From GWB2-37-7 sp049684915 (GTDB taxonomy: Bacteria > Bacillota > Clostridia > Lutisporales > Lutisporaceae), in NCBI GenBank assembly GCA_049684915.1, contig JBAVGO010000061.1, positions 1 through 31,666 on the forward strand: 31,666 bases of DNA. The letters run 5' to 3'. Shown here in pieces: positions 22,976-31,569 of the stretch (its first letter is position 1; each line of letters begins with the position of its first letter). The notes beneath the pieces are model-generated. The model had not been told where the DNA came from and ran no database searches. It saw nothing but the letters and a program-made list of their open reading frames with translations. Position numbers and translations under genes: made by a program.

Positions 22976-24784
22976 TTATGCATTCGCGAATATTTCTTCA
23001 AATTCTTTTTCATCAAGCTTTTCTCTTTCAAGAAGGGCTTGTGCTACTGCATGTAGCTTACTTATGTTATCCTTTAGAAGTTGTTCCGCATGATTATATC
23101 CCTTGTCAATTAAAGCTCTTATTTCTTTATCTATGAGTGCTGCAACCTCTTCACTATAGTTTCGGCTACGTGCTAAGTCTCTTCCTATGAATACTTCATC
23201 ATGATCTGTTCCAAAGGTAATTGGACCAAACTCATCACTCATTCCATACTCAGTAATCATTTTTCTTGCTATATTTGTAGATCTTTCTATATCACTTCTA
23301 GCACCTGTGCTTATGTCATTTAACACAAGCTTTTCAGCAACCCTACCGCCAAGCAGACTGACAATTTCTTGCTCAAGCTCTGATTTTGACATATAGAATT
23401 TGTCCTGTCTAGGAAGGGATATCGTGTATCCTCCAGCTCTACCTCTTGGTATGATTGATATTTGATGTACAGGGTCTGCATTAGGAAGCAATTTCTGAAT
23501 AACTGCATGACCTGCTTCATGATAAGCAGTAAGCTTTTTGTCTTGATCGCTGACTACCTTACTCTTCTTTTCTGGTCCTGCTATAACTCTGATAACAGCT
23601 TCTTCTATATCCATAAGCTCAATTTTTCTCTTGTTCCTTCTTGCAGCAAGAAGTGCTGATTCATTCATTACATTTTCAAGATCAGCAGGTGTAAAGCCCT
23701 GTGTTGTCTTTGCCAGTACACTTAAGTCTACATCAACTGCAAGAGGTTTGTTTCTTGCATGAATTTTTATAATTTCTTCTCTAGCTTTTACATCAGGTAT
23801 TCCAACCGTAATCTGTCTGTCAAAACGACCAGGTCTTAATAATGCTGGGTCTAGTATATCAGGTCTATTAGTAGCTGCAATAATAATTACACCTTCGTTC
23901 ATGCTGAAACCATCCATCTCAACCAGTAATTGGTTTAGAGTTTGTTCTCTTTCATCATGACCACCGCCTAAACCGGCACCTCTTTGACGACCTACAGCAT
24001 CTATCTCGTCTATAAATATAATACATGGTGCACTTTTCTTAGCCTGTTCAAATAAATCTCTAACTCTTGAAGCTCCAACTCCTACAAACATCTCTACAAA
24101 GTCCGATCCGCTTATAGAGAAGAACGGAACTCCCGCTTCTCCTGATACAGCCTTTGCCAAATATGTTTTACCCGTTCCCGGAGGTCCAACTAAAAGAACA
24201 CCCTTTGGTATTCTAGCACCTAGCTCTATAAATCGCCTAGGTGACTTTAAGAATTCTACTATCTCCCCTAGTTCTTCCTTCTCTTCATCAGCACCTGCAA
24301 CATCTTGAAAGGTAATCTGCTTTTTATCATCAGCATGAAGCTTTGCCTTACTTTTACCGAAGGACATTACTCTGTTTCCACCACCCTGCGTCTGCTGAGT
24401 AATTATGAAGAAAAATACTATAAAAAGTACAATGATTAATACAACCGGAATAATAGAAAGCCATGTAGAAGAAGCTGTTTTGGTATTGAAATTTACATTA
24501 AGCTTCCCCTCATTTATCATAGGCTCAACCGTATCAATAAGAGCCGATGTCAAAAAGCTAGTCTCAAATTTTTTATTTTCAACAGTTCTTCCTGTAATCG
24601 TCGCTACTCCAGTCATGTCCGAAATAGTTATTTCCTTAATTTTTCCATTTTCTATCATTGTTATCAAGTTTGTATAGGATATCCTATCCTTACTTGCTTC
24701 AATGGTCTGAAAAAATTGGATAAACATAAGTATAATAATAAAAATTAATGCATAAAATCCAATTCCTCGTATAAATTTTTTCAA
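22976..24784 (-). CDS. ftsH: ATP-dependent zinc metalloprotease FtsH (TTG start)
   Basis: A 602-residue membrane-bound AAA+ protease that degrades misfolded membrane and regulatory proteins. Two membrane helices at about residues 7-25 and 109-129 flank an external domain. The AAA domain has Walker A GPPGTGKT (200-207), Walker B IIFIDE (255-260) and the SRH ATNRPDILDPALLRPGRFDRQ (304-324). The zinc site HEAGH is at 422-426. The C-terminal region ends EKLDEKEFEEIFANA. Length is typical for a Firmicute. The start is a TTG six bases after AGGAGGG. It has its own candidate promoter at 24871-24899 and follows hpt, as in B. subtilis tilS-hprT-ftsH. Confidence 0.97.
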   Translation of the reverse strand: MKKFIRGIGFYALIFIIILMFIQFFQTIEASKDRISYTNLITMIENGKIKEITISDMTGVATITGRTVENKKFETSFLTSALIDTVEPMINEGKLNVNFNTKTASSTWLSIIPVVLIIVLFIVFFFIITQQTQGGGNRVMSFGKSKAKLHADDKKQITFQDVAGADEEKEELGEIVEFLKSPRRFIELGARIPKGVLLVGPPGTGKTYLAKAVSGEAGVPFFSISGSDFVEMFVGVGASRVRDLFEQAKKSAPCIIFIDEIDAVGRQRGAGLGGGHDEREQTLNQLLVEMDGFSMNEGVIIIAATNRPDILDPALLRPGRFDRQITVGIPDVKAREEIIKIHARNKPLAVDVDLSVLAKTTQGFTPADLENVMNESALLAARRNKRKIELMDIEEAVIRVIAGPEKKSKVVSDQDKKLTAYHEAGHAVIQKLLPNADPVHQISIIPRGRAGGYTISLPRQDKFYMSKSELEQEIVSLLGGRVAEKLVLNDISTGARSDIERSTNIARKMITEYGMSDEFGPITFGTDHDEVFIGRDLARSRNYSEEVAALIDKEIRALIDKGYNHAEQLLKDNISKLHAVAQALLEREKLDEKEFEEIFANA

Positions 24785-24870
24785 ACATAGCCCTCCTTTA
24801 ACGCATGTTCCTTAGAGCTTCATTAACGTCATAAGTTATTAAAGCTACTGGATAAATCTACAATATATTT

Positions 24871-24899
24871 ATTTTATCACAGGCAATTTTAAAACACAA
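24871..24899 (-). promoter_or_regulatory. Extended -10 promoter of ftsH
   Basis: On the minus strand TTGTGT (24894-24899), 17 bases, then TAAAAT (24871-24876) preceded by TGA, giving an extended -10. It lies in the 219-base gap between hpt and ftsH, so ftsH can be transcribed alone as well as from the tilS promoter. Confidence 0.55.
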
Positions 24900-25003
24900 C
24901 TTAGAATTACCTAGTATTAAATTGAAAAACTCTGTTTTATCTCTACTTAAGAAAAATATTATGAATTCAATATAAAATGTTAAGTGCGATATATCTAGTA
25001 TCT

Positions 25004-25549
25004 TTATTTTGTGTAAACTTCAGGCTTTAAAATACATACAAAAGGAAGATTTCTATAAATTTCTGAATAATCGAGTCCGTATCCTACAACAAATTCATCA
25101 GGTATCTGAAAACCAGAGAAATCAATATCTACCTGTGCCTTTCTTTTTTCGGGCTTATCTAATATAGTACATATCTTTACACTGTTTGCATTTCTTGACT
25201 TTAGATATTCTACTAGATAGCTTAAAGTAAGACCTGAGTCCACTATATCCTCTACAATTAAAACATCCTTATTCTGTATATCTTTCTCCAAATCCTTGAT
25301 TATTCTCACTACACCAGAGGATTTTGTGGATGTTCCATAGCTTGATACTACCATAAAGTCCAAAGTCAATGGAAGGTCAATCTCTCTGACTAAATCAGAT
25401 AAAAATATGACGCAGCCCTTTAATACTCCTATAACTACTAAATCCTTACCCTTATAGTGTTCAGTGATTTTTTTGCCAAGCTCCTTAGTTTTTTGCTTAA
25501 TTTGTTCTTCTGTTATTAGTATTTCCTTTATATCATTCTGCATGTACAT
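25004..25549 (-). CDS. hpt: Hypoxanthine phosphoribosyltransferase
   Basis: A 181-residue purine salvage enzyme converting hypoxanthine (and guanine) with PRPP to IMP (GMP). The PRPP-binding signature VLIVEDIVDSGLTLSYLVEYL is at about residues 97-117. The N-terminal LVVIGVLKGCVIFLSDLVREI and the flexible-loop MVVSSYGTSTKSSGVVRI are also present. FVVGYGLDYSEIYRNLPFVCIL closes the family pattern. Length is standard. The ATG at 25549 is preceded by GGAGGGG. It is 34 bases after tilS. In B. subtilis HprT and TilS work together to regulate ftsH and are encoded in this same order. The enzyme also uses the hypoxanthine made by the adenine deaminase encoded in this window. Confidence 0.96.
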   Translation of the reverse strand: MYMQNDIKEILITEEQIKQKTKELGKKITEHYKGKDLVVIGVLKGCVIFLSDLVREIDLPLTLDFMVVSSYGTSTKSSGVVRIIKDLEKDIQNKDVLIVEDIVDSGLTLSYLVEYLKSRNANSVKICTILDKPEKRKAQVDIDFSGFQIPDEFVVGYGLDYSEIYRNLPFVCILKPEVYTK

Positions 25550-25583
25550 GAGTGCCCCTCCTTCTATAGGCTATGTAACCAGT

Positions 25584-26969
25584 TCAATTACTATAGCATA
25601 TCACTATCACTTTTTTAGTCTGTGTGGTTATCTTATATTTTTCACTTATTAAGTCACCAATTATCCATACTATTTCATTTCCATCAGCCAAAAGAAAGAT
25701 TTCATCTCGTTTTTCTCTAGGTGTTTTTCTATCTATAAAATAGTCCTTGAGCTTTTTACTGCCCATCATTCCTATTGGTGAAAACATGTCTCCCTGCTGT
25801 CTATTTCTTAAGACCAGCTCTTGCGTCACCTTAGCAGCATCTATATAAATAGTATTTGTATGTTTTTTCATCATAGACAATGGGATTTGATTTGTAAGCT
25901 TAATGCTTATTGCAACTCCAAGTTCATCAATTTTGTTGTCATAATCATATTTTAACTTATAATAGCACTTTTTATGTTTGTTCTCAATCTTTTTGGACAA
26001 TATTAAATTTTCATATGAAATATATGCCTTAAGATTTTTAGGCAGTTCCAAGGCTGCACCTGTTCCCTTGTCCAAAAGCTCTATAATACCAAGGAAGTGC
26101 TTGTATTCATATCCATTCAATGTCTCTGCAAGCTGTTCCACAGCTTTTCTAAGCAATCTTTTTTGCATTGCTTCATGAAGCTCTGTTAAATTGTTAATTT
26201 TGATTAAAAGTCTTTGTTCTTCAATCTGTACGATACTATTCATAAGCTTATTAGTCTGTTGTTCCAGATAATCATTTTCTTCCTTAATTATTTGTGACAG
26301 CCTAACTATGCTTTCGTTAAGGTTTGGATTAAAGCTTTCTTTTAGATATGGTATTAATTCTAGTCTAATTTTATTCCTTGAATATATAGGCTGTAGATTT
26401 GTTTTGTCCACCCTTGGCTCTAAGTCATTCTGGCGACAGTATTCTTCTATACTTGTCCTATCAGTTTCAAGCAAAGGTCTTATAATTTCGTCCCTTAATA
26501 CATCTATTCCTTTTAATCCTTCCAATCCAGTTCCTCTAAACAATCGCATCAGAATAGTTTCAACATTATCATTTAAATTTTGAGCTACTGCAATCTTATT
26601 TGCATTTATGTCTTCTTTTACATCTCTAAAAAGCTTGTAACGAATCTCCCGTCCCGCTTCTTCGGGAGATAAGCCATGCTGTTTTGCATATGCTGGTACA
26701 TCAAAGCTAGCAATTTTATATGGAATCTCCCACTTCCTACAGATATCTTCAACAAATTCTGCATCAGCATCTGCTTCTGCTCCTCTAAACTGATGATTCA
26801 AATGAACAGCAAAAATTTCGATACCTATTTCATTCTTAATGGTATTTAGAACGTGAAGCAGACATAAGGAATCCGCACCTCCAGAGACACCTATTACCAC
26901 CTTATCCTCTTTACTCAACAAATTGTATTTTAAAATAACAGCTTTTACATTGTCAATAAAATCCTTCAT
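25584..26969 (-). CDS. tilS: tRNA(Ile)-lysidine synthase
   Basis: A 461-residue TilS that ATP-dependently puts lysine on C34 of tRNA-Ile so that it reads AUA codons, an essential function. The PP-loop is GVSGGADSLCLLHV with SGGADS at 29-34. The N-terminal catalytic domain includes VHLNHQFRGAEADADAEFVEDICRKW, VAQNLNDNVETILMRLFRGTGLEGLKGI, IIRPLLETDR and VDKTNLQPIYSRNKIR. The C-terminal domains end with VLRNRQQGDMFSPIGMMGSKKLKDYFIDRKTPREKRDEI. The start has GGAAGG upstream. A strong promoter is at 27048-27076, so it begins the tilS-hpt-ftsH transcript. Confidence 0.97.
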   Translation of the reverse strand: MKDFIDNVKAVILKYNLLSKEDKVVIGVSGGADSLCLLHVLNTIKNEIGIEIFAVHLNHQFRGAEADADAEFVEDICRKWEIPYKIASFDVPAYAKQHGLSPEEAGREIRYKLFRDVKEDINANKIAVAQNLNDNVETILMRLFRGTGLEGLKGIDVLRDEIIRPLLETDRTSIEEYCRQNDLEPRVDKTNLQPIYSRNKIRLELIPYLKESFNPNLNESIVRLSQIIKEENDYLEQQTNKLMNSIVQIEEQRLLIKINNLTELHEAMQKRLLRKAVEQLAETLNGYEYKHFLGIIELLDKGTGAALELPKNLKAYISYENLILSKKIENKHKKCYYKLKYDYDNKIDELGVAISIKLTNQIPLSMMKKHTNTIYIDAAKVTQELVLRNRQQGDMFSPIGMMGSKKLKDYFIDRKTPREKRDEIFLLADGNEIVWIIGDLISEKYKITTQTKKVIVICYSN

Positions 26970-27047
26970 ATAATCCTTCCAAATCTATATGTCTAATAAA
27001 CTTTGTGCAACGTGTCCAAGATTCTCTACAGAGCTTGTATAGAATAC

Positions 27048-27076
27048 ATTCTATAATTACATATTAACATTGTCAA
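27048..27076 (-). promoter_or_regulatory. Sigma-A promoter of tilS-hpt-ftsH
   Basis: On the minus strand a perfect TTGACA (27071-27076) and TAGAAT (27048-27053) are separated by exactly 17 bases. It lies 79 bases upstream of the tilS start and after the yabT terminator. Confidence 0.75.
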
Positions 27077-27177
27077 TATTGCTATATAGAACACACAAAT
27101 TAATAAACAACAAAACACATGAAATTTGTGCGTTATATAAACAGCGGAATATATAAAAAATACTTATATAATGCAAA

Positions 27178-27214
27178 AACGATTTTTGCTTGCTATCTGT
27201 ATGCAAAAATCGTT
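27178..27214 (-). terminator. Terminator of the spoIIE-yabS-yabT unit
   Basis: On the minus strand AACGATTTTTGC pairs with GCAAAAATCGTT around a 13-base loop and ends in TTTTGC. The upstream arm overlaps the last codons of yabT. Confidence 0.75.
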
Positions 27215-28074
27215 GCAGTTATTATAAGACTCAATACTGAAATCAATATGTTCAATGCCACATTAAGTCCGTCTGGATGCTTTTTACAGCAATCAACTGC
27301 ACAGCCTATCTCATTGTATAGTGTTTCACAGTCCTTTATTTTTCCCTCAATACAGCCCATTATTACTTCAAATACCTTTTTAGGCACTTTTCTTTTCCTT
27401 AGACTTTTAATTGCCATTTCTAGCTTTTCTTTATCAGGATCCAGACTCCTATTTAGAAGCATGGACATAAAAAGAATAGCTATTACAAAGATTTGATAAG
27501 ATAGGTCAGCTATACGCCTGCCTTTACCCCAACACAATCTATCATACATCGGTGTGTATTCCTTCACAGTATTCCCAATCTCTACCAGGCTACCCAGATC
27601 AATCAGCTTTATCAGCTTATTCTTTTCATCTATCATTATGTTTTCATGCTTGAGATCCGTATATATGTAACCCGCTTCGTTAATTTGCCTAATAGCTTCG
27701 ATAATAATACTAACAATGCCCAGCTTGGTCTCAAAATTCAAGTGTGAGTTTCTTATAACTGACTTTAAGTTATTGCCTTCTATATATTCCATTGTAAAAT
27801 AATGATAGATTTTTCCCTGCTTTATAAAATCATCAAGATCAAATGCCTTAGGAATAAAATTTTTATGCTTTAACCTACAGAGAAAATTAAATTCCTTGGT
27901 AATACTTATCATGTCATCACTAAGCTTCAAGGCAAGCCGTCTTCCCTCTTTATCCTCTACCAGATATATTTCGCCGACGCCCCCTGCTCCTAGTCTTTTT
28001 AGAATTATATAGGACTTTCCTGTCCACATGCCTTTGATTTCATCATATTTATTACTATACATAGTACTTATCAA
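27193..28074 (-). CDS. yabT: YabT-like serine/threonine protein kinase, membrane-anchored
   Basis: A 293-residue Hanks-type kinase with a C-terminal membrane helix (about residues 271-291) and no extracellular sensor domain, as in B. subtilis YabT, a sporulation-linked kinase. The glycine loop is GAGGVGE (29-35), the ATP-binding Lys is K50, the catalytic loop is TDLKHENIM with Asp 140 and Asn 145, and the metal-binding motif is DLG (159-161) in place of DFG. The usual His-Arg before the catalytic Asp is Tyr-Thr, so it is a non-RD kinase. The TTG at 28074 has AGGAAGG eight bases upstream and overlaps the yabS stop by 20 bases; an ATG at 28062 is the alternative. Confidence 0.9.
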   Translation of the reverse strand: MISTMYSNKYDEIKGMWTGKSYIILKRLGAGGVGEIYLVEDKEGRRLALKLSDDMISITKEFNFLCRLKHKNFIPKAFDLDDFIKQGKIYHYFTMEYIEGNNLKSVIRNSHLNFETKLGIVSIIIEAIRQINEAGYIYTDLKHENIMIDEKNKLIKLIDLGSLVEIGNTVKEYTPMYDRLCWGKGRRIADLSYQIFVIAILFMSMLLNRSLDPDKEKLEMAIKSLRKRKVPKKVFEVIMGCIEGKIKDCETLYNEIGCAVDCCKKHPDGLNVALNILISVLSLIITATIFAYR

Positions 28075-28825
28075 TAACTTCGCCTTCCTGTGTTTCTACA
28101 TATACAGAGCTATTATCAGATTCATTATCCTTGCTTTCTATTATCAGTTGACAAGCCCTTTCAATAGCCAATCCTGTAGGAGTGCCACCTCCAGCTTTAA
28201 GTAAGTCCAATCTATCCTTCAGGAATTTCTCCGAATCCGTAAAGCTGCAAATAATACTGGCATACTCATTGTTAAGACCAGGGTATTTTATAACTGCTAT
28301 TTTGCTATGTCCTCGTCTTGACTTTAGATTTCGCAATAGCTCAGTCATGCTTTTTTTTGCTGTTTCCAGTTTGTTTTTCATGCTGCCGCTAGTATCTAGC
28401 ACAACAGCACATCTTAAGTTAATACTGTCTCCAAAATTCTCAATAAAATCTACTATCTTAAATCGGGATTTAGGCTCAAGATTGTTGATATCCACTCCGA
28501 CAATGGATTTAAGCTGTCTGCTTACTATTTGTTCTATAGTTCTTTGTGCAGTTTTTTGAGTCATTACCTGCACCGTCATACCTAGGTTTTCCAAGTGAGT
28601 GTACTCACATAGTCCTCCTCCTGCCTTTGCAATGCCTTCCAGTTCCTCAATGTCTCTTTCTTCATCATCGCTGTCTTGATTAATTATGCCTATAGTGCTG
28701 ACTACTATGCCTGCCTTATTGGCTTGCCTTGCTGCCTCTATAGGGCTTATCCCAATATTTGACTTTCCATCAGTTATTAATATAATTTGTCTGATTTCAC
28801 CTGCATTTTCATTTTCCCTATTCAT
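28055..28825 (-). CDS. yabS: YabS-like von Willebrand factor A domain protein
   Basis: A 256-residue cytosolic protein with a VWA domain. The MIDAS metal site is DTSGSM at residues 144-149, with the third loop in GGGTPTGLAIERA. The N-terminal 90 residues (RQIILITDGKSNIG..., then STIGIINQ and EGIAKAGGGLCEYTHLENLGMTVQ) look like the second half of another VWA fold, the arrangement seen in B. subtilis YabS. The function is unknown; it lies between spoIIE and the yabT kinase, as in Bacillus, which suggests a sporulation role. GGGAGG lies seven bases before the ATG. The end overlaps the kinase start. Confidence 0.85.
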   Translation of the reverse strand: MNRENENAGEIRQIILITDGKSNIGISPIEAARQANKAGIVVSTIGIINQDSDDEERDIEELEGIAKAGGGLCEYTHLENLGMTVQVMTQKTAQRTIEQIVSRQLKSIVGVDINNLEPKSRFKIVDFIENFGDSINLRCAVVLDTSGSMKNKLETAKKSMTELLRNLKSRRGHSKIAVIKYPGLNNEYASIICSFTDSEKFLKDRLDLLKAGGGTPTGLAIERACQLIIESKDNESDNSSVYVETQEGEVIDKYYV

Positions 28826-28899
28826 AAAAAAGCCTCCCTACCTAGTTATTACATTAGTAATTATTGCCAGGCAGGAAGATTGTTATGCAAGGAATACTG

Positions 28900-31314
28900 T
28901 TACACGTTTTCCCATATCTTTGCTACCATTACAGTCATGTCATCGCAAGCTGTTCCACCATTTATTTCTATACAGGTGCTCAATATTTCGTCAGCTATTT
29001 TTTGTGGATTTCTGGTGTTTATATTATCTATAATATCAGCCATCCATCTTTCCTTATTGATTTCACTTTGATTAGAATCTAGTATTCCATCACTAACCAT
29101 TATTATAAAGTCTCCATCATTTAGCTTCTTTTTTATAAATTCCATTTCAACATTTTTAAGTATTCCTACAGGTAAAGAACCTACCTTGATTACATCAACA
29201 TGATCCTCATATTTTATGAAGGTCGAAACCGCTCCTACTTTTACAAATTCAACCTCTCCACTGTATTGATTTATTACCGTTAAATCTATTGTTGCATAGG
29301 TTTCCTCATCGGATTTCATTAGGAGTAACGAGTTTATTGTCTTTACCGCCAAATCCTTATCAAAGCCTGCATATAGAAATTTCTCTAGGAGCCTTATAGT
29401 AGTTCCGCTTTCTACAGAAGCCTTGTAGCCTGTCCCCATTCCATCACTTAATGCAAGCATAAATTTACTGTCCTTTAGCTCTATGAAGGAATAGTTATCC
29501 CCGGATATAGGACCACTCTTAGTCGCTTTGGCAACACCTGTTAATATTTGGAATTTTTCTGCTTCTTTAAGTTTTATGCAGCATTGACTATTGTTTGTCG
29601 TTAAGCAGTGTATATCTTTCTTCACAAATTTCTTTTTGGTTACATTATTTACTATAGGTATTATTTTTTTTATACAGTCTCGTCTCCCCCCACAGCTAGG
29701 AACCTTGATTTCTATCTGAATTCCACTGCCTACTTCTGCTGCCACTACATCCTGTACATAGATTCCTTGAGTATCCAAAGCCACTATTATAAGCTCCTCC
29801 AGATTGTGGTTGAAATTAACATCCATATCTATCTGAAGTGCAAGATCAGATACCACAGTAGAGACCTCTTTAAGCTGTTCACACACAACCATTCTGCTTT
29901 CATTTATTTTTTTCTTCCAGTTCAAGTTGTTTCTATATAGATCAAAATAATATCTTATACTGCTTATCATCTCTTCAGGCTTGACACACCTTTCTCTAAA
30001 AGTATTAGGAATACTTTCCAGTCTAATGCTACCTTCATTCTCAATCTGTGTTAGGAAGCTAAACAGATATTGATAGCTTTTATAAAAGTCTCTTTTCCAG
30101 CAGTTATTTATCATTCCACAGCTTGAACAGCATTTACTTACAACTTGGTCTAAAATCTCTGCTGCATCAATTTGAGAGTAAAACTCCTTTCCGCTCACGC
30201 TATCCTTCAAGGTTACAGCAAGTTCATCAAAAACTGATGCCACCTCAGAAAGCTTATCTGTAGTATATTGCTTAAATCTCTTGTTATAAGTCTTGTCCTT
30301 CATCAAATCAGAAGTAAATATCTTTTTATTAGTTAGTGCCTGTTTTACAAAGCTATTTGGAATCACCATAAACAATATGGAGGCAGCGAGAATTTCATAG
30401 AACTTTATCAAAACCTCAGTTGAGCCATTTATGTAGAAGGTCATAAGTGCATTGCCCAGTATAAAGGCTAACGCAACCCCAACTTTCCCTATGCCTTTAA
30501 CAATACCTGCCAGAAGACCGCACAAGCCATACACTCCAATAGCTGCCGGAATTATGGAGCCTGATAGCGATTGTATGACACCAAGAATTATGCCCAGAGC
30601 AGCTCCCGTTCCTGCGCTTCCATGGAAGGAAAATAGTATAATAAGCAGTATCATGCTTATGTTTTTGATTGATAGCCCATAAATAGAAAAATCTGCACCT
30701 ATGAAGCAAAATGCTAAAAGCACCGAAATAGATACAATTTCCTCGCTGGATATTGTCTTTCTAGCTTTTAGGTTTTTCAATACCGGAAAAGCACCGTCAT
30801 AAACATATACTAATAAAGCAATCAGAAGAGATTCTATGATTATCATCAGCATGTCATATATATAATAATTTCTTATGTAATAAACAAAGTACCCTGCAAT
30901 GAAATTTGCTATTGCTGCACAAACTGCTGCTACAGCCTTTTGATTTACCCTCCATCTAGAGGTCGCCAAATGAGCTACGATAAATATGATAGATGCAATA
31001 AAATACTTTAGTAGAATTTCTTTTTTCGCTATTGTAAATACACCCAGCAAAACTCCCGTAAGTGCAAAGCTAAGATTCATGCCCTGGAGACTGTATATCG
31101 CAAGATAGGCAAGTCCAAAGGGACTTAAATAATCTAAGACTACTGCTCTCCCTAATAAAAAGCCAATAAACCCAAAAACAAAATTAAGCTTTAATTGGTT
31201 ATTTATTATGATGGCCTTAAGCTGCTTTAGCTTATCCACCCTAGTTAAAACTATTTCATTTACTATAGAGTGTTTTATTCGAGAGTAGGGAAACATTTCA
31301 GATCTATCTACCAA
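28900..31314 (-). CDS. spoIIE: Stage II sporulation protein E
   Basis: An 804-residue membrane phosphatase that dephosphorylates SpoIIAA to activate sigma-F in the forespore and helps place the asymmetric septum. About ten membrane helices lie between residues 43 and 320. A central regulatory region follows, with CCSSCGMINNCWKRDFYKS, a Cys-rich motif known in SpoIIE. The C-terminal PP2C domain (about 590-804) has SDGMGTG with the metal-binding Asp 624, then SDGILD (741-746) and CDDMT near 791. The start is TTG with AGGTGG eight bases before it; an ATG six codons in is the alternative. It confirms that the organism is, or descends from, an endospore former. Confidence 0.97.
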   Translation of the reverse strand: MVDRSEMFPYSRIKHSIVNEIVLTRVDKLKQLKAIIINNQLKLNFVFGFIGFLLGRAVVLDYLSPFGLAYLAIYSLQGMNLSFALTGVLLGVFTIAKKEILLKYFIASIIFIVAHLATSRWRVNQKAVAAVCAAIANFIAGYFVYYIRNYYIYDMLMIIIESLLIALLVYVYDGAFPVLKNLKARKTISSEEIVSISVLLAFCFIGADFSIYGLSIKNISMILLIILFSFHGSAGTGAALGIILGVIQSLSGSIIPAAIGVYGLCGLLAGIVKGIGKVGVALAFILGNALMTFYINGSTEVLIKFYEILAASILFMVIPNSFVKQALTNKKIFTSDLMKDKTYNKRFKQYTTDKLSEVASVFDELAVTLKDSVSGKEFYSQIDAAEILDQVVSKCCSSCGMINNCWKRDFYKSYQYLFSFLTQIENEGSIRLESIPNTFRERCVKPEEMISSIRYYFDLYRNNLNWKKKINESRMVVCEQLKEVSTVVSDLALQIDMDVNFNHNLEELIIVALDTQGIYVQDVVAAEVGSGIQIEIKVPSCGGRRDCIKKIIPIVNNVTKKKFVKKDIHCLTTNNSQCCIKLKEAEKFQILTGVAKATKSGPISGDNYSFIELKDSKFMLALSDGMGTGYKASVESGTTIRLLEKFLYAGFDKDLAVKTINSLLLMKSDEETYATIDLTVINQYSGEVEFVKVGAVSTFIKYEDHVDVIKVGSLPVGILKNVEMEFIKKKLNDGDFIIMVSDGILDSNQSEINKERWMADIIDNINTRNPQKIADEILSTCIEINGGTACDDMTVMVAKIWENV

Positions 31315-31380
31315 TCAAACCACCACCTAAATGATATTCAAGCTCGTGTAAAAATATGACAATACCTAATGACATATAGA

Positions 31381-31413
31381 ATTCTAACACAGCTTATTTA
31401 AAATATTTGTCAG
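31381..31413 (-). promoter_or_regulatory. spoIIE promoter with 21-base spacer
   Basis: On the minus strand CTGACA (31408-31413) and TAGAAT (31381-31386) are separated by 21 bases. The B. subtilis spoIIE and spoIIG promoters also combine sigma-A hexamers with an unusually long spacer of about 21-22 bases and depend on Spo0A~P. The -35 overlaps TGACAAA, one base away from a 0A box. Confidence 0.55.
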
Positions 31414-31438
31414 GTTTGGTTTTTGAGAAAAAAAACTT

Positions 31439-31465
31439 TTAGACAAGTTGAATTATGATTTGACA
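31439..31465 (-). promoter_or_regulatory. Candidate Spo0A boxes upstream of spoIIE
   Basis: Minus-strand TGTCTAA (31439-31445) and TGTCAAA (31459-31465), each one mismatch from TGTCGAA, are 20 bases apart. They lie 26 and 46 bases upstream of the candidate -35. A TTGTCGA on the plus strand (31542-31548) is an extra, inverted candidate further upstream. Confidence 0.45.
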
Positions 31466-31521
31466 ATTAATTGTAAATAATATGAAGTATGACAGTTATT
31501 TGTTCATTTACAAATTTGTAA
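31463..31521. repeat. Two perfect palindromes upstream of spoIIE
   Basis: ACAATTAATTGT (31463-31474) and TTACAAATTTGTAA (31508-31521) are perfect palindromes 45 bases apart (start to start) in the spoIIE upstream region. Both share an ACAA/TTGT core. They may bind a transition-state regulator, but A/T-rich palindromes of this size can arise by chance. Confidence 0.3.
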
Positions 31522-31569
31522 CCATCAATTATACTAGAAACTTGTCGATTATTTAAAATGCATAATCAT

